From JACQCE01 sp041484905 (GTDB lineage: Bacteria > Nitrospirota > Nitrospiria > JACQCE01), in contig JBGPIL010000129.1 of assembly GCA_041484905.1 (NCBI GenBank), positions 1 to 6,433 on the forward strand: a stretch of 6,433 nt of DNA. The letters run 5' to 3'. The position numbers were made by a program, and so were the translations under genes. Positions 1-6,350 of the stretch are shown one piece after another. Positions within the stretch are counted from its first letter, which is position 1. Every line of letters begins with the position of its first letter. The notes under the pieces are model-generated. The model had not been told where the DNA came from. It saw only the letters and a list, made by a program, of their open reading frames with translations, and ran no database searches.

Positions 1-872
1 GGCAGGGCCTCCACCAGATACCGGTGGCCCTTGATCGGGACCAAACGTCCCAACACGCCGAGGATCGGTCCGCGGGCGGGCAGCCCCAGGGCCTTTCGCG
101 CAACGGCGGGCGTCGCACGGTCCCGATCGTAGGCCGTCAGATCGATCCCGCTGTGAATGGCATGGAGCCGCCAGACCGGCGCGATGCGGCGCTCCAGATA
201 TTCCAACTTGCCCGCCTCGGTCAACGCAATCAGCGCGTCGGTCATCCGTCCCAGCCATCGTTCCACACCGATGAAGCAGGCGCTCAACACCCGGCCATGA
301 TAGCCGTAAAAAATATGGCCGTGGGGTGTATGCACGATCGCCGGCACGCCGCAGAACCGCGCAGCCAGTCGTCCCAGGGCGCCGGCCTTGGATGTATGGG
401 TGTGCACGACCTGCGGCCTGAATCGTCGAATCAGTCGTATGATGGCCAGCAGCGCCGTCCCATCATGCCAGGGGGAAAGCCGGCGGACCAGCGAGGGAAT
501 CACCACCAGTTCCACGCCGGCGGCTCGTGCAGTGGCCAGCCGTTGCTTCAACGACGAGGCTTCCTCCTGCGTCATGCGGGATTCGGATGAGGCGCCGGAC
601 GCCAGTATCACACGGTACCGCCGCGGATCCAGACCGATCACCGTCAACAGCGTGTTTTCGGCCGAGCCGCCCCGATCCAGGCGCGTAATCAGATGCAGAA
701 CCGCAATCCGCCCATCTCCCCGTCCGTTGTGATCATGCTGGCGTGGGGAAACAGCCCGGGCGGCCCGAATGGATAGACGCCTGGCCCCCCGGGCGGCGGA
801 CAGGGCCGTCGCCGGACCCCGTCGCTCAGCGACGGTCTGCGTGGCCGATCGATGATTTTTCGGTCTGCTCAT
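1..872 (-). CDS. GT4-family glycosyltransferase, 3' end beyond window, start uncertain
   Basis: An open frame runs without a stop from an ATG at 872-870 to the window edge (290 codons plus 2 bases). From about residue 57 it is a clear GT4, GT-B fold retaining glycosyltransferase that transfers a sugar from a nucleotide donor in the cytoplasm. The N-terminal Rossmann domain has the glycine-rich acceptor loop RLDRGGSAENT (64-74), VVHTHTSKAGALGRLA (155-170) and HTPHGH (181-186). The C-terminal domain opens with GVLGRLVPIKGH, carrying the donor-phosphate Arg276 and Lys281. The EX7E motif lies beyond the edge. Residues 1-55 look atypical: about 22% Arg, lower GC at third positions than the body by hand count, no Shine-Dalgarno before the ATG, and a 47-nt overlap with the membrane-protein gene. 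The family normally starts near residue 56 (position 707). No in-frame ATG, GTG or TTG exists between 872 and there, so either the long start is real or a one-base frameshift separates the domain from an ATG at 736. Family call is confident; start and substrate are not. Confidence 0.85.
   Translation of the reverse strand, partial: MSRPKNHRSATQTVAERRGPATALSAARGARRLSIRAARAVSPRQHDHNGRGDGRIAVLHLITRLDRGGSAENTLLTVIGLDPRRYRVILASGASSESRMTQEEASSLKQRLATARAAGVELVVIPSLVRRLSPWHDGTALLAIIRLIRRFRPQVVHTHTSKAGALGRLAARFCGVPAIVHTPHGHIFYGYHGRVLSACFIGVERWLGRMTDALIALTEAGKLEYLERRIAPVWRLHAIHSGIDLTAYDRDRATPAVARKALGLPARGPILGVLGRLVPIKGHRYLVEAL
737..825 (-). other. Possible spacer between the membrane-protein and GT4 genes, with a GC-rich direct repeat
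   Basis: If the leftmost glycosyltransferase does not use the ATG at 872, these 89 bases are the only non-coding gap over 3 nt in the window. They contain a 10-base direct repeat (CCCGGGCGGC on the plus strand at 755-764 and 788-797), each copy holding the palindrome CCCGGG. I see no T-run that would make a terminator, and no convincing -35/-10 promoter pair or Shine-Dalgarno. If the long start is used, the stretch is simply coding. Confidence 0.35.
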
Positions 873-1014
873 ACAATTGCTGCCGCTCGAAGTCCTTGGG
901 CTCGTACCCTGTTGGACCGATCCCGTAGTAGTTCATCACCAGAAACGCAAGATAAACGCTGATCACGGATGCGGCCAACGCCAGCGCAATCTGCCACAGC
1001 CAGCGCCGGTTCAT
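826..1014 (-). CDS. Small single-pass membrane protein (62 aa), unknown function
   Basis: The ATG at 1014-1012 overlaps the TGA of the GT9 gene as ATGA, the usual sign of translational coupling, and a GGGG tract (1023-1026) lies 8 nt upstream. The frame ends with TGA at 828-826. The protein starts with the basic stretch MNRR, then a hydrophobic helix from about residue 5 to 29 (LWQIALALAASVISVYLAFL at its core), then a polar, charged tail of about 30 residues rich in E, Q, K and D. This predicts one transmembrane segment with a short basic cytoplasmic N-terminus and a periplasmic tail (positive-inside rule), or an uncleaved signal anchor. I see no signal peptidase or lipobox site and no named family. 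The same frame stays open upstream to 1611, but that part is a shadow of the GT9 gene. Its place among glycosyltransferases suggests a membrane partner of one of these enzymes or of a flippase/polymerase; that is inference only. Confidence 0.75.
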   Translation of the reverse strand: MNRRWLWQIALALAASVISVYLAFLVMNYYGIGPTGYEPKDFERQQLYEQTEKSSIGHADRR

Positions 1015-2201
1015 GCCGCGTACCCCATCAGCGCCGTCGGCGCCGACCGGCGTATCTCGGCCATCTGGTCGTCGACCACCGCCGCGATTTCCTCCACGGA
1101 GATGGCCATCATGCACGCATGGGTTCCGAGGGGACACTGGCCCTCCCCGCAGGGGCTGCACCAGAGCGGTTTGCGCACGACGACATGCCCCTGTCCGACG
1201 GGGCGCCATCGGATTGGATCGGTCGGCCCCATGGTCGACACGGTGGGCACGCCCAGGGCCGACGCCAGGTGCAGCGGCCCCGAGTTGTTGCACACCAGCA
1301 CCCGGCACCCGTTGATTAACGCCATGAACTCCCGCAGTTCCAAACCGAAAAAGACGGCGACCCGCTGCCCCACATCCATCCCGATCTGCGCGATGAGGCG
1401 TTCCTCCGCCCGTGTGCCGAAGAAGGCCACCTGGCACTGTCGTTCCCGCTCCAGGAAACGGGCCAACTGCAGAAACCGGCCCAGCGGCCAGCGTTGCGAT
1501 GGATAATAACCGCCAGGATGAATCCCGATAATCGGGAGAGCGGGATCGAGCCCCTCGCGGCGCAGCCGGGCCAGAGCCGCGTCCCGCTCGGCCGGCGTCA
1601 CCATCAAACACGGTGGCTCCTCCGGATCGAGCTCGACGCCGATCACAGCCGCCAGGGCCTGTTGCTGCTCAAGAAACGACTGGTCCGGGCGGGCGGGCGC
1701 GACATGCGTGAAAAAAAGACCCCGGCCGGCCGTCGAAAAACCCACGCGGTAGCGGGCCCGGCTGTGCCAGGCCAACAGCGCCGTTTCCAGTTCCTCTCCG
1801 TTCAGCGGATCGATCACCAGATCAAACCGTTCGGCTCGAAGCCGCGCCTGCAACTGCAGCCGTTCGCCCTGCTCCATCAGCCGCCCCGCGCGGCCGGACA
1901 CGCCCCGCACCGTCATCAACCGGTCAATGTCCGGCTGCGCCTGCGCCAGAGGGGCAACGGCCTCGCGGCACACCAGCGTCACGTCGGCCGACGGCCATCG
2001 ACGCTTCAGCGCCCTGAGCAGCGACAGCGTCAGGACGAGATCACCCAGCCGGTCGAGCCGAAGGACCGCAATGCGGCGCACCGCGTCGGCTTCGACAGGT
2101 CTCGAGGGCCGGGCGAACAGGGGCCACAACAGCCACAAGGCGAGCGACCGCACGGCGTAGTAGAGCCATTTCACGCCGTCCTTGAGTCGTTTTCTAATCA
2201 C
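1011..2201 (-). CDS. GT9 heptosyltransferase-like glycosyltransferase
   Basis: A 396-residue protein of normal length for the ADP-heptose:LPS heptosyltransferase family (GT9, WaaC/WaaF/WaaQ-like; inverting GT-B enzymes at the inner membrane). Visible hallmarks are RIAVLRLDRLGDLVLTLSLL (43-62), the N-terminal family motif with the conserved Gly-Asp; IIGIHPGGYYPSQRWP (224-239), a donor-site loop; and CNNSGPLHLASALGVPT (304-320) followed by MGPTDPIRWRP, the C-terminal donor-binding signature. A cysteine cluster (C348, C351, C356, C363) follows, as in many WaaF-like members. Residues about 11-29 are hydrophobic with basic flanks and may attach the enzyme to the membrane. The start is GTG at 2201-2199, overlapping the methyltransferase stop by 8 nt. 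A GTG at codon 10 (2174-2172), with AAGGA 4 nt upstream, is an alternative. The ATGA at 1014-1011 couples it to the next gene. Whether it transfers heptose or another sugar cannot be told, as GT9 proteins in envelope clusters vary in donor. Confidence 0.92.
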   Translation of the reverse strand: MIRKRLKDGVKWLYYAVRSLALWLLWPLFARPSRPVEADAVRRIAVLRLDRLGDLVLTLSLLRALKRRWPSADVTLVCREAVAPLAQAQPDIDRLMTVRGVSGRAGRLMEQGERLQLQARLRAERFDLVIDPLNGEELETALLAWHSRARYRVGFSTAGRGLFFTHVAPARPDQSFLEQQQALAAVIGVELDPEEPPCLMVTPAERDAALARLRREGLDPALPIIGIHPGGYYPSQRWPLGRFLQLARFLERERQCQVAFFGTRAEERLIAQIGMDVGQRVAVFFGLELREFMALINGCRVLVCNNSGPLHLASALGVPTVSTMGPTDPIRWRPVGQGHVVVRKPLWCSPCGEGQCPLGTHACMMAISVEEIAAVVDDQMAEIRRSAPTALMGYAA

Positions 2202-3063
2202 GGGGTTTTTCCGCCACGGCCAGCACGGTCAGCGACCGATTGATCCCGCTCAGATGACACCACCAGCGGGCGGCCCGATCCACCCACCGTTTCCGCCAGT
2301 CGGCATCCTCGACGTCCATCCCGATGGTCAACACCCGGAACCCCCGGCTTTCCAGCAATCGATGCAGGCTCTCCGGTGTGAAATGGAACAGATGCAGTTC
2401 CCTCTCGTCCGGCGTATAGAACGGCGGCGACGCGCCCTTGACCACCCGATAGACGCCGTTAAACAGCGTGCTCAGCCGATTCGGCACGGCCACGAACAGC
2501 AGTCCCCCGGGCCGCAACAACCGCTGGACGATGGCCAGGTCGCCGCGGGGATCGGTCAGGTGTTCCAGCACGTGCCACATGGTCACCACGTCGAACGAGG
2601 CGGCCGGCCACTCGATCGACCGGACCGGACCGGTCATGACAGGAATGCGCAGCCGCCGCCGGACCCGTTCGGCGGCATAGTCGGACAATTCCGTCCCGGC
2701 GCACAGAAACCCCGCGGCGGACGCCACCTCGACGAAACTCCCGTCGCCACAGCCGATATCCAGCAGATCGCCTCCAGCCCGCCGCGCGCGCACCAGCGCC
2801 AGGCGTTGTTGCCACAGCCGTCGCCGTGCCCGCCGCTGGGACGTAATCCAACCGGCATAATACCCTTCATCATAGTGAGCGCCCAATTCCGGCAAGGAGG
2901 GCACGGGCGTCAGATACGCCACATCACACCGGGCGCATAAGGCCGTCCGCACGTCGCCGCATCGCTCAATCACGCTGGCCGACATCCCGCCGCATAGCGG
3001 ACAACGGCTGGCGAACTCGGCCGCCCTGACCGCCGCACGCCCCTCGATCCCCTGTGCGCTCAT
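2194..3063 (-). CDS. Class I SAM-dependent methyltransferase with N-terminal Cys4 knuckle
   Basis: This 289-residue protein starts at ATG 3063-3061, which overlaps the previous gene's TGA as ATGA and has a strong Shine-Dalgarno (GGGAGG) 6 nt upstream. Two CxxC pairs (CPLC 21-24, CARC 43-46) predict a small zinc knuckle. The Rossmann methyltransferase domain follows: motif I LLDIGCGDGSF (100-110) binds S-adenosylmethionine, the acidic residue after strand 2 is in GTELSD (E125), then FDVVTMWHVLEHLTDP (157-172) and LLRPGGLLFVAVPN (182-195). HLFHFTPESLHRLLESRGF (224-242) is typical of this Methyltransf_11/23-like group. Zinc-knuckle methyltransferases in polysaccharide clusters often resemble NDP-sugar C-methyltransferases, but those carry an extra C-terminal domain (about 400 residues in all) that is missing here. 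The likely role is cytosolic methylation of a sugar or glycan end; substrate and O- versus C-methylation are unknown. It ends with TAG at 2196-2194, inside the start of the GT9 gene. Confidence 0.9.
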   Translation of the reverse strand: MSAQGIEGRAAVRAAEFASRCPLCGGMSASVIERCGDVRTALCARCDVAYLTPVPSLPELGAHYDEGYYAGWITSQRRARRRLWQQRLALVRARRAGGDLLDIGCGDGSFVEVASAAGFLCAGTELSDYAAERVRRRLRIPVMTGPVRSIEWPAASFDVVTMWHVLEHLTDPRGDLAIVQRLLRPGGLLFVAVPNRLSTLFNGVYRVVKGASPPFYTPDERELHLFHFTPESLHRLLESRGFRVLTIGMDVEDADWRKRWVDRAARWWCHLSGINRSLTVLAVAEKPRD

Positions 3064-5333
3064 TCCGCGCCTCCCAGCGGGCCCGCCAACAACCGATGAT
3101 ATTCCGCCTCAACCTGGCGTGCATGCTGCTCGGCGCCAAAGGCGGTCTCAACGCGCTGCCGGCCGGCCTTTCCCATCCGCTCGCGCAGCGACGCATCCAT
3201 CAGGCATTGTTCCAGGGCGGCCGCCAGGGCCTCGGCCTGTTCCGCGGGCACCAAGAGCCCGGTTTCACCATCCACCACCGCTTCAGCCACCCCGCCCACC
3301 CGGGAGGCCACGACCGGCTTGGCCAGCGTCATCGCCTCAAGAATAACTCGAGGGAATGCTTCATAAAGTGATGGATGAACAAGAAGGTCTGCGGCGGCAA
3401 TCCACGGCTGAACGGGCGATTGGAAACCGGCAAACTCCACGCGATCGGCCACGCCCACCCGCTCCGCCTGCGCCTCCAGCCGTGCCCGATAGGCCTGTTC
3501 CAAGGGCCCGACCAACAACACACGATAATCACGACATTTACGGGGAAGCCGGCCCAAGGCCTCCAGCAGGATGCCGGTGCCCTTGAGCGGTTCGACACGC
3601 CCCACGGCAATCATGACGACCGTGGCCGGCCCCACGTTCAGCCGCTTTCGAATGGCCGATCGTTGCGGCTCGACCGACGCGGGCATGGTCAATTCGACAC
3701 CATTATGGATGACCGTCAGTTTATGCTGGTCCTCCCCTGACACATTGAACCGAAACCGGGGGCGAAGCGCTTCCGCCACCAGGATTAACCGGTCTGAGAA
3801 CGCCGCCAGCCACCGGTCCGACCAGTCCCCGCTGCACGCCCGCACATGCCACAACAACGCCACGCGCCCGATGGCCCCTGCGATGCCGGCATAGAATGTT
3901 TCCCTCGGGGCATCGGTATGGATCAGACGGATCCGTCGTCGTCGAAGTGCCGAGACCAGTCGTCCCACCGTTCGGATGATCGACCAGACCGACCGGTGGC
4001 TCACCCGCGGCAGCGGCCAGACGATCGTTTCGATACCCATCGCTTCCACACGGTCGCTCAGTTCGCCCTGCTCGGGGCAGAGCAAGGTCGGACGAAACTG
4101 ATGCCGGTCCAGGTGTGTCAGCAACTGAAGCAGGCTCTGCTGCCCCCCGCCCTGCAAGCTTCCCCGGCACGTGGTATAGAGGACCGGCACAGGCTGGTGG
4201 GCCGTCGGTTCGATCCGCGTGCAGAGATGGTCATAGAGTTCGGTCAATCGCCGGAGCATCAAGCTCTCGGAAAAGAGGGCTTCAACGCGACGGCGGCCGT
4301 TGGCTCCCATGGCGCGGCGTCGATCGGGATCGGCCAGCAGGCGCGCCAGAACCTCGGCCAACCGGTCCGGATCATTCGGCGGCACCAGTTCGCCGGTTTC
4401 CGTCACCACCATCGCCTCGCGGATGCCGGCAAGATCCGATCCGACCACGGCCTTGCCGACCGTCATCGCCTCGAGAATCGTCAACGCCAATCCTTCCCGG
4501 TGAATCGAGGGCAAACAGACCACGTCGCACGCGGCCATCAGCGGGCCGACGGACGCCTGCCGGCCGGTGAAGACCACCGACGGCAACAGTCCCAGTGTCT
4601 CCGCCAACGCGTGCAGTCGTGTCCGTTCCGGGCCGTCTCCGACGATCAACAGCCGGACCGCAGGCGATTCGCGATGCAGCCGGGCAAAGGCCTGCAGGGC
4701 GACGGCGTGCCCCTTGTTGACGGTCAATGAGCCGACAATGCCGATCACCGGCGCGCGGGCCGACAGCCCGTACAATCGTCGAACCGCGACTTCGTCTTTC
4801 ATCACATCATTGGACCCGTGCCCAAGCGGGACGCCGTTCCGGATGACCGACAGCACCCCTGGCGACAACCCCAGGCGGTCCGACGCGAAGGCGGCGACGG
4901 CATGCGAGCAACAGATCACCCGGTCGGTGATCCATGAGAGCCCCCATTCGATCCAGCGTTGCCGTGTGGCAAAGCCCCAGTCGGTGGTATGCAGATGGGC
5001 GATGAGCACCGGCGTGCGCGCCAGCCAGCCCGCCACGCGCCCCAACACACCGGCTGAATAGCCGTGTGTGTGCAGGATCGTGACCCTATGCTCGCGCAAC
5101 CACCGGGTCAGGCGAATCAGCTCCTTGAATCGCCGCGCGGTGTCCCACTCAAAACAATCGACAGGGATTCCGGCCCGGCGCAACTCATCGGCAATCGGTC
5201 CCCGCCCCATCAGACACAGCACCCTGGCCCGATAACGGGCCCGGTCCAATCCCGTGACCATGGTCGCCACCACCCGTTCCATGCCGCCGATCTCCAGCCG
5301 TTCAACCAGATGAACAACACGCACCGGCTCCAC
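3060..5333 (-). CDS. Bifunctional protein with two tandem GT4 glycosyltransferase domains
   Basis: At 757 residues this is about twice the usual GT4 length (350-400), and it holds two whole GT-B enzymes. Domain 1 (about 3-371): acceptor loop LVERLEIGGMERVV (9-22), ILHTHGYSAGVLGRVAG (86-102), donor site GSLTVNKGHA with Lys207, and EX7E motif E280/E288 in HREGLALTILEAM. Domain 2 (about 383-750): GSLQGGGQQSLLQLL (391-405), VIHNGVEL (541-548), donor site GRVEPLKGT with Arg579 and Lys584, and EX7E motif E658/E666 in YEAFPRVILEAM. Both appear catalytically complete. The linker (about 372-382) is short, and I read it through base by base without a stop or frame break. A GTG at 4190-4188 (codon 382) could restart domain 2 but lacks a Shine-Dalgarno. 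The start is GTG at 5333-5331, 3 nt after the previous stop, with AGGG 6 nt upstream; a second GTG at codon 4 is possible. The likely role is cytoplasmic addition of two sugars in sequence to a membrane-bound glycan, donors unknown. Confidence 0.93.
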   Translation of the reverse strand: MEPVRVVHLVERLEIGGMERVVATMVTGLDRARYRARVLCLMGRGPIADELRRAGIPVDCFEWDTARRFKELIRLTRWLREHRVTILHTHGYSAGVLGRVAGWLARTPVLIAHLHTTDWGFATRQRWIEWGLSWITDRVICCSHAVAAFASDRLGLSPGVLSVIRNGVPLGHGSNDVMKDEVAVRRLYGLSARAPVIGIVGSLTVNKGHAVALQAFARLHRESPAVRLLIVGDGPERTRLHALAETLGLLPSVVFTGRQASVGPLMAACDVVCLPSIHREGLALTILEAMTVGKAVVGSDLAGIREAMVVTETGELVPPNDPDRLAEVLARLLADPDRRRAMGANGRRRVEALFSESLMLRRLTELYDHLCTRIEPTAHQPVPVLYTTCRGSLQGGGQQSLLQLLTHLDRHQFRPTLLCPEQGELSDRVEAMGIETIVWPLPRVSHRSVWSIIRTVGRLVSALRRRRIRLIHTDAPRETFYAGIAGAIGRVALLWHVRACSGDWSDRWLAAFSDRLILVAEALRPRFRFNVSGEDQHKLTVIHNGVELTMPASVEPQRSAIRKRLNVGPATVVMIAVGRVEPLKGTGILLEALGRLPRKCRDYRVLLVGPLEQAYRARLEAQAERVGVADRVEFAGFQSPVQPWIAAADLLVHPSLYEAFPRVILEAMTLAKPVVASRVGGVAEAVVDGETGLLVPAEQAEALAAALEQCLMDASLRERMGKAGRQRVETAFGAEQHARQVEAEYHRLLAGPLGGAE
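3070..3075 (-). promoter_or_regulatory. Shine-Dalgarno of the methyltransferase gene
   Basis: GGGAGG on the minus strand, 6 nt before the ATG at 3063. It is the clearest ribosome binding site in the window and fixes this start. It lies inside the last codons of the tandem glycosyltransferase gene, so translation of the two genes is adjacent and probably coupled. Confidence 0.75.
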
Positions 5334-5336
5334 GGT

Positions 5337-6350
5337 CTACCCTGCCCTTTCGATCATTGTCAGCAGGGCGCTGAGCCGGTGGGCATACGTGTGATTCGCC
5401 AGCACGCTCTGTTGGCCTCGACGGGCGATCACGCGCCGCTCGTCCTCATGGTCCAGGTAGTAGCGCAGCTTGGCCTCACAGTCTCGAATATCATGAAACC
5501 CCACAAAATCGCGACCCGCCGCGAGCAACGTGGTCAGGTCCTTCTTCTCATCCGTCAGCAGGAACCCCCCGGCCGCCAGCACTTCAAACACCTTCGTATT
5601 CGCCATGGCGCCGTACGGGATCGGGTCCCCTCCGAAACCGTAATGCAGGTTCAACGAAACAGGGGCCCGGCGATACTCCAGCAGCCATTCCACCGGCCGC
5701 AAGGCGTCACCCCGAACGGCGGCACGCAGCGGACCCTCCACCCGTTCCCGCCATCCAGGGCCCCAGATGGCCAGCCGGCATCCGGACAACCCGGACAGCC
5801 ACGCGGCCCGCTCGGGATACCACGACCCCACGAAGACCGCATCGATCCCGGTCAGCTCCTCCCGTCCCCTCGGCAACTCGTCGGCCCATTCGGGCAGACA
5901 CCCGAATGGCAGCCAGTGCACATTGGCATGACCGGCCGCCCGATGGCGGTCCCGGCTGAGACTGTCGCTGACGAAAAACCAGTCATAGGCCGGCGCCATT
6001 GTCATCGTATAGTCAAAATGGGCCGGATAGTCGGCAAACCAGTTGGCCGTGGTCACGCCGGTCCGGCGAATGGCCTGAATGGTCTCACCGTCTAGGGTGA
6101 TCCCGGCCAACACGAGCAGCAGGTCGGGCCGTTCGCGCTCGACCGCGTGGCGCAGGGCGCGATTCAGCCGCCCAATATCCCACGACTGCAAGATCGGCAG
6201 CCGGTCCCGCACACGACCCGGCAGCCGGTACCGGTAGTGCTCGAACACGACGACTTCGTGCCCCATCCGCCGCAGCGTCGATTCGACGTACTCGTTCATC
6301 GCCGCGAACCGTGTGTTGTAATAAGATGACAGGAAAATTTTCATGGTCAC
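5337..6350 (-). CDS. CgeB/YkvP-like glycosyltransferase (Glyco_trans_1_2 type)
   Basis: A 337-residue protein resembling the CgeB family (spore maturation protein-like GT-B transferases, also common in polysaccharide and flagellin glycosylation loci of non-spore-formers). It begins MKIFLSSYYNTRFAAMNEYV, a Rossmann strand and loop. PDLLLVLAGITL (75-86) and TTANWFADYP (100-109) fit the N-terminal half. AVFVGSWYPER (171-181) opens the C-terminal domain, and ANTKVFEVLAAGGFLLTD (250-267) is the signature, with Glu256 in the place of the GT4 donor-binding glutamate. HYGFGGDPIPYGA (236-248) is also family-like. Two starts compete: GTG at 6350-6348, whose overlap with the upstream stop forms GTGA, and ATG at 6344-6342, two codons in, giving the more usual MKIF start. 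Neither has a strong Shine-Dalgarno. It ends with TAG 3 nt before the tandem GT4 gene. Donor and acceptor are unknown; the spore-related family name should not be read as function here. Confidence 0.87.
   Translation of the reverse strand: MTMKIFLSSYYNTRFAAMNEYVESTLRRMGHEVVVFEHYRYRLPGRVRDRLPILQSWDIGRLNRALRHAVERERPDLLLVLAGITLDGETIQAIRRTGVTTANWFADYPAHFDYTMTMAPAYDWFFVSDSLSRDRHRAAGHANVHWLPFGCLPEWADELPRGREELTGIDAVFVGSWYPERAAWLSGLSGCRLAIWGPGWRERVEGPLRAAVRGDALRPVEWLLEYRRAPVSLNLHYGFGGDPIPYGAMANTKVFEVLAAGGFLLTDEKKDLTTLLAAGRDFVGFHDIRDCEAKLRYYLDHEDERRVIARRGQQSVLANHTYAHRLSALLTMIERAG
5340..5343 (-). promoter_or_regulatory. Shine-Dalgarno of the tandem GT4 gene
   Basis: AGGG within the tract GGGCAGGG on the minus strand, 6 nt before the GTG at 5333. 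It supports that GTG over the one three codons further in. It is embedded in the end of the CgeB-like gene, whose TAG lies only 3 nt before the GTG. Confidence 0.55.

Noticed and set aside
24..732. Plus-strand frames at the left end (24-590 and 388-732)
   Set aside because: They are antisense to the GT4 gene, whose minus-strand translation shows clear glycosyltransferase motifs throughout.
1015..1611. Upstream 199 codons of the 261-codon minus-strand frame that ends at 826
   Set aside because: This part lies wholly inside the GT9 gene in another frame and has Gly/Arg-rich shadow composition. Only the last 62 codons, starting at the ATGA junction, look like a protein.
1494..2943. Plus-strand frames of about 250 codons (1494-2243 and 2182-2940)
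   Set aside because: Both are antisense shadows of the GT9 and methyltransferase genes, with low-complexity Gln/Arg/Pro composition and no start context.
4188..4190. Internal GTG as a separate start for the second GT4 domain
   Set aside because: No Shine-Dalgarno precedes it and the upstream frame runs through without a stop, so one fused protein is the simpler reading.
3846..4730. Plus-strand open frame of 294 codons inside the tandem GT4 gene
   Set aside because: Arg/Gln/Pro/His-rich, no motif, fully antisense to conserved GT4 sequence including the end of domain 1 and start of domain 2.
5064..6095. Long plus-strand open frame (343 codons) opposite the CgeB-like and tandem GT4 genes
   Set aside because: It is rich in Pro, Gln, Arg and His without any recognisable domain, as expected for the antisense of GC-rich coding DNA, and it opposes two genes with clear family motifs.
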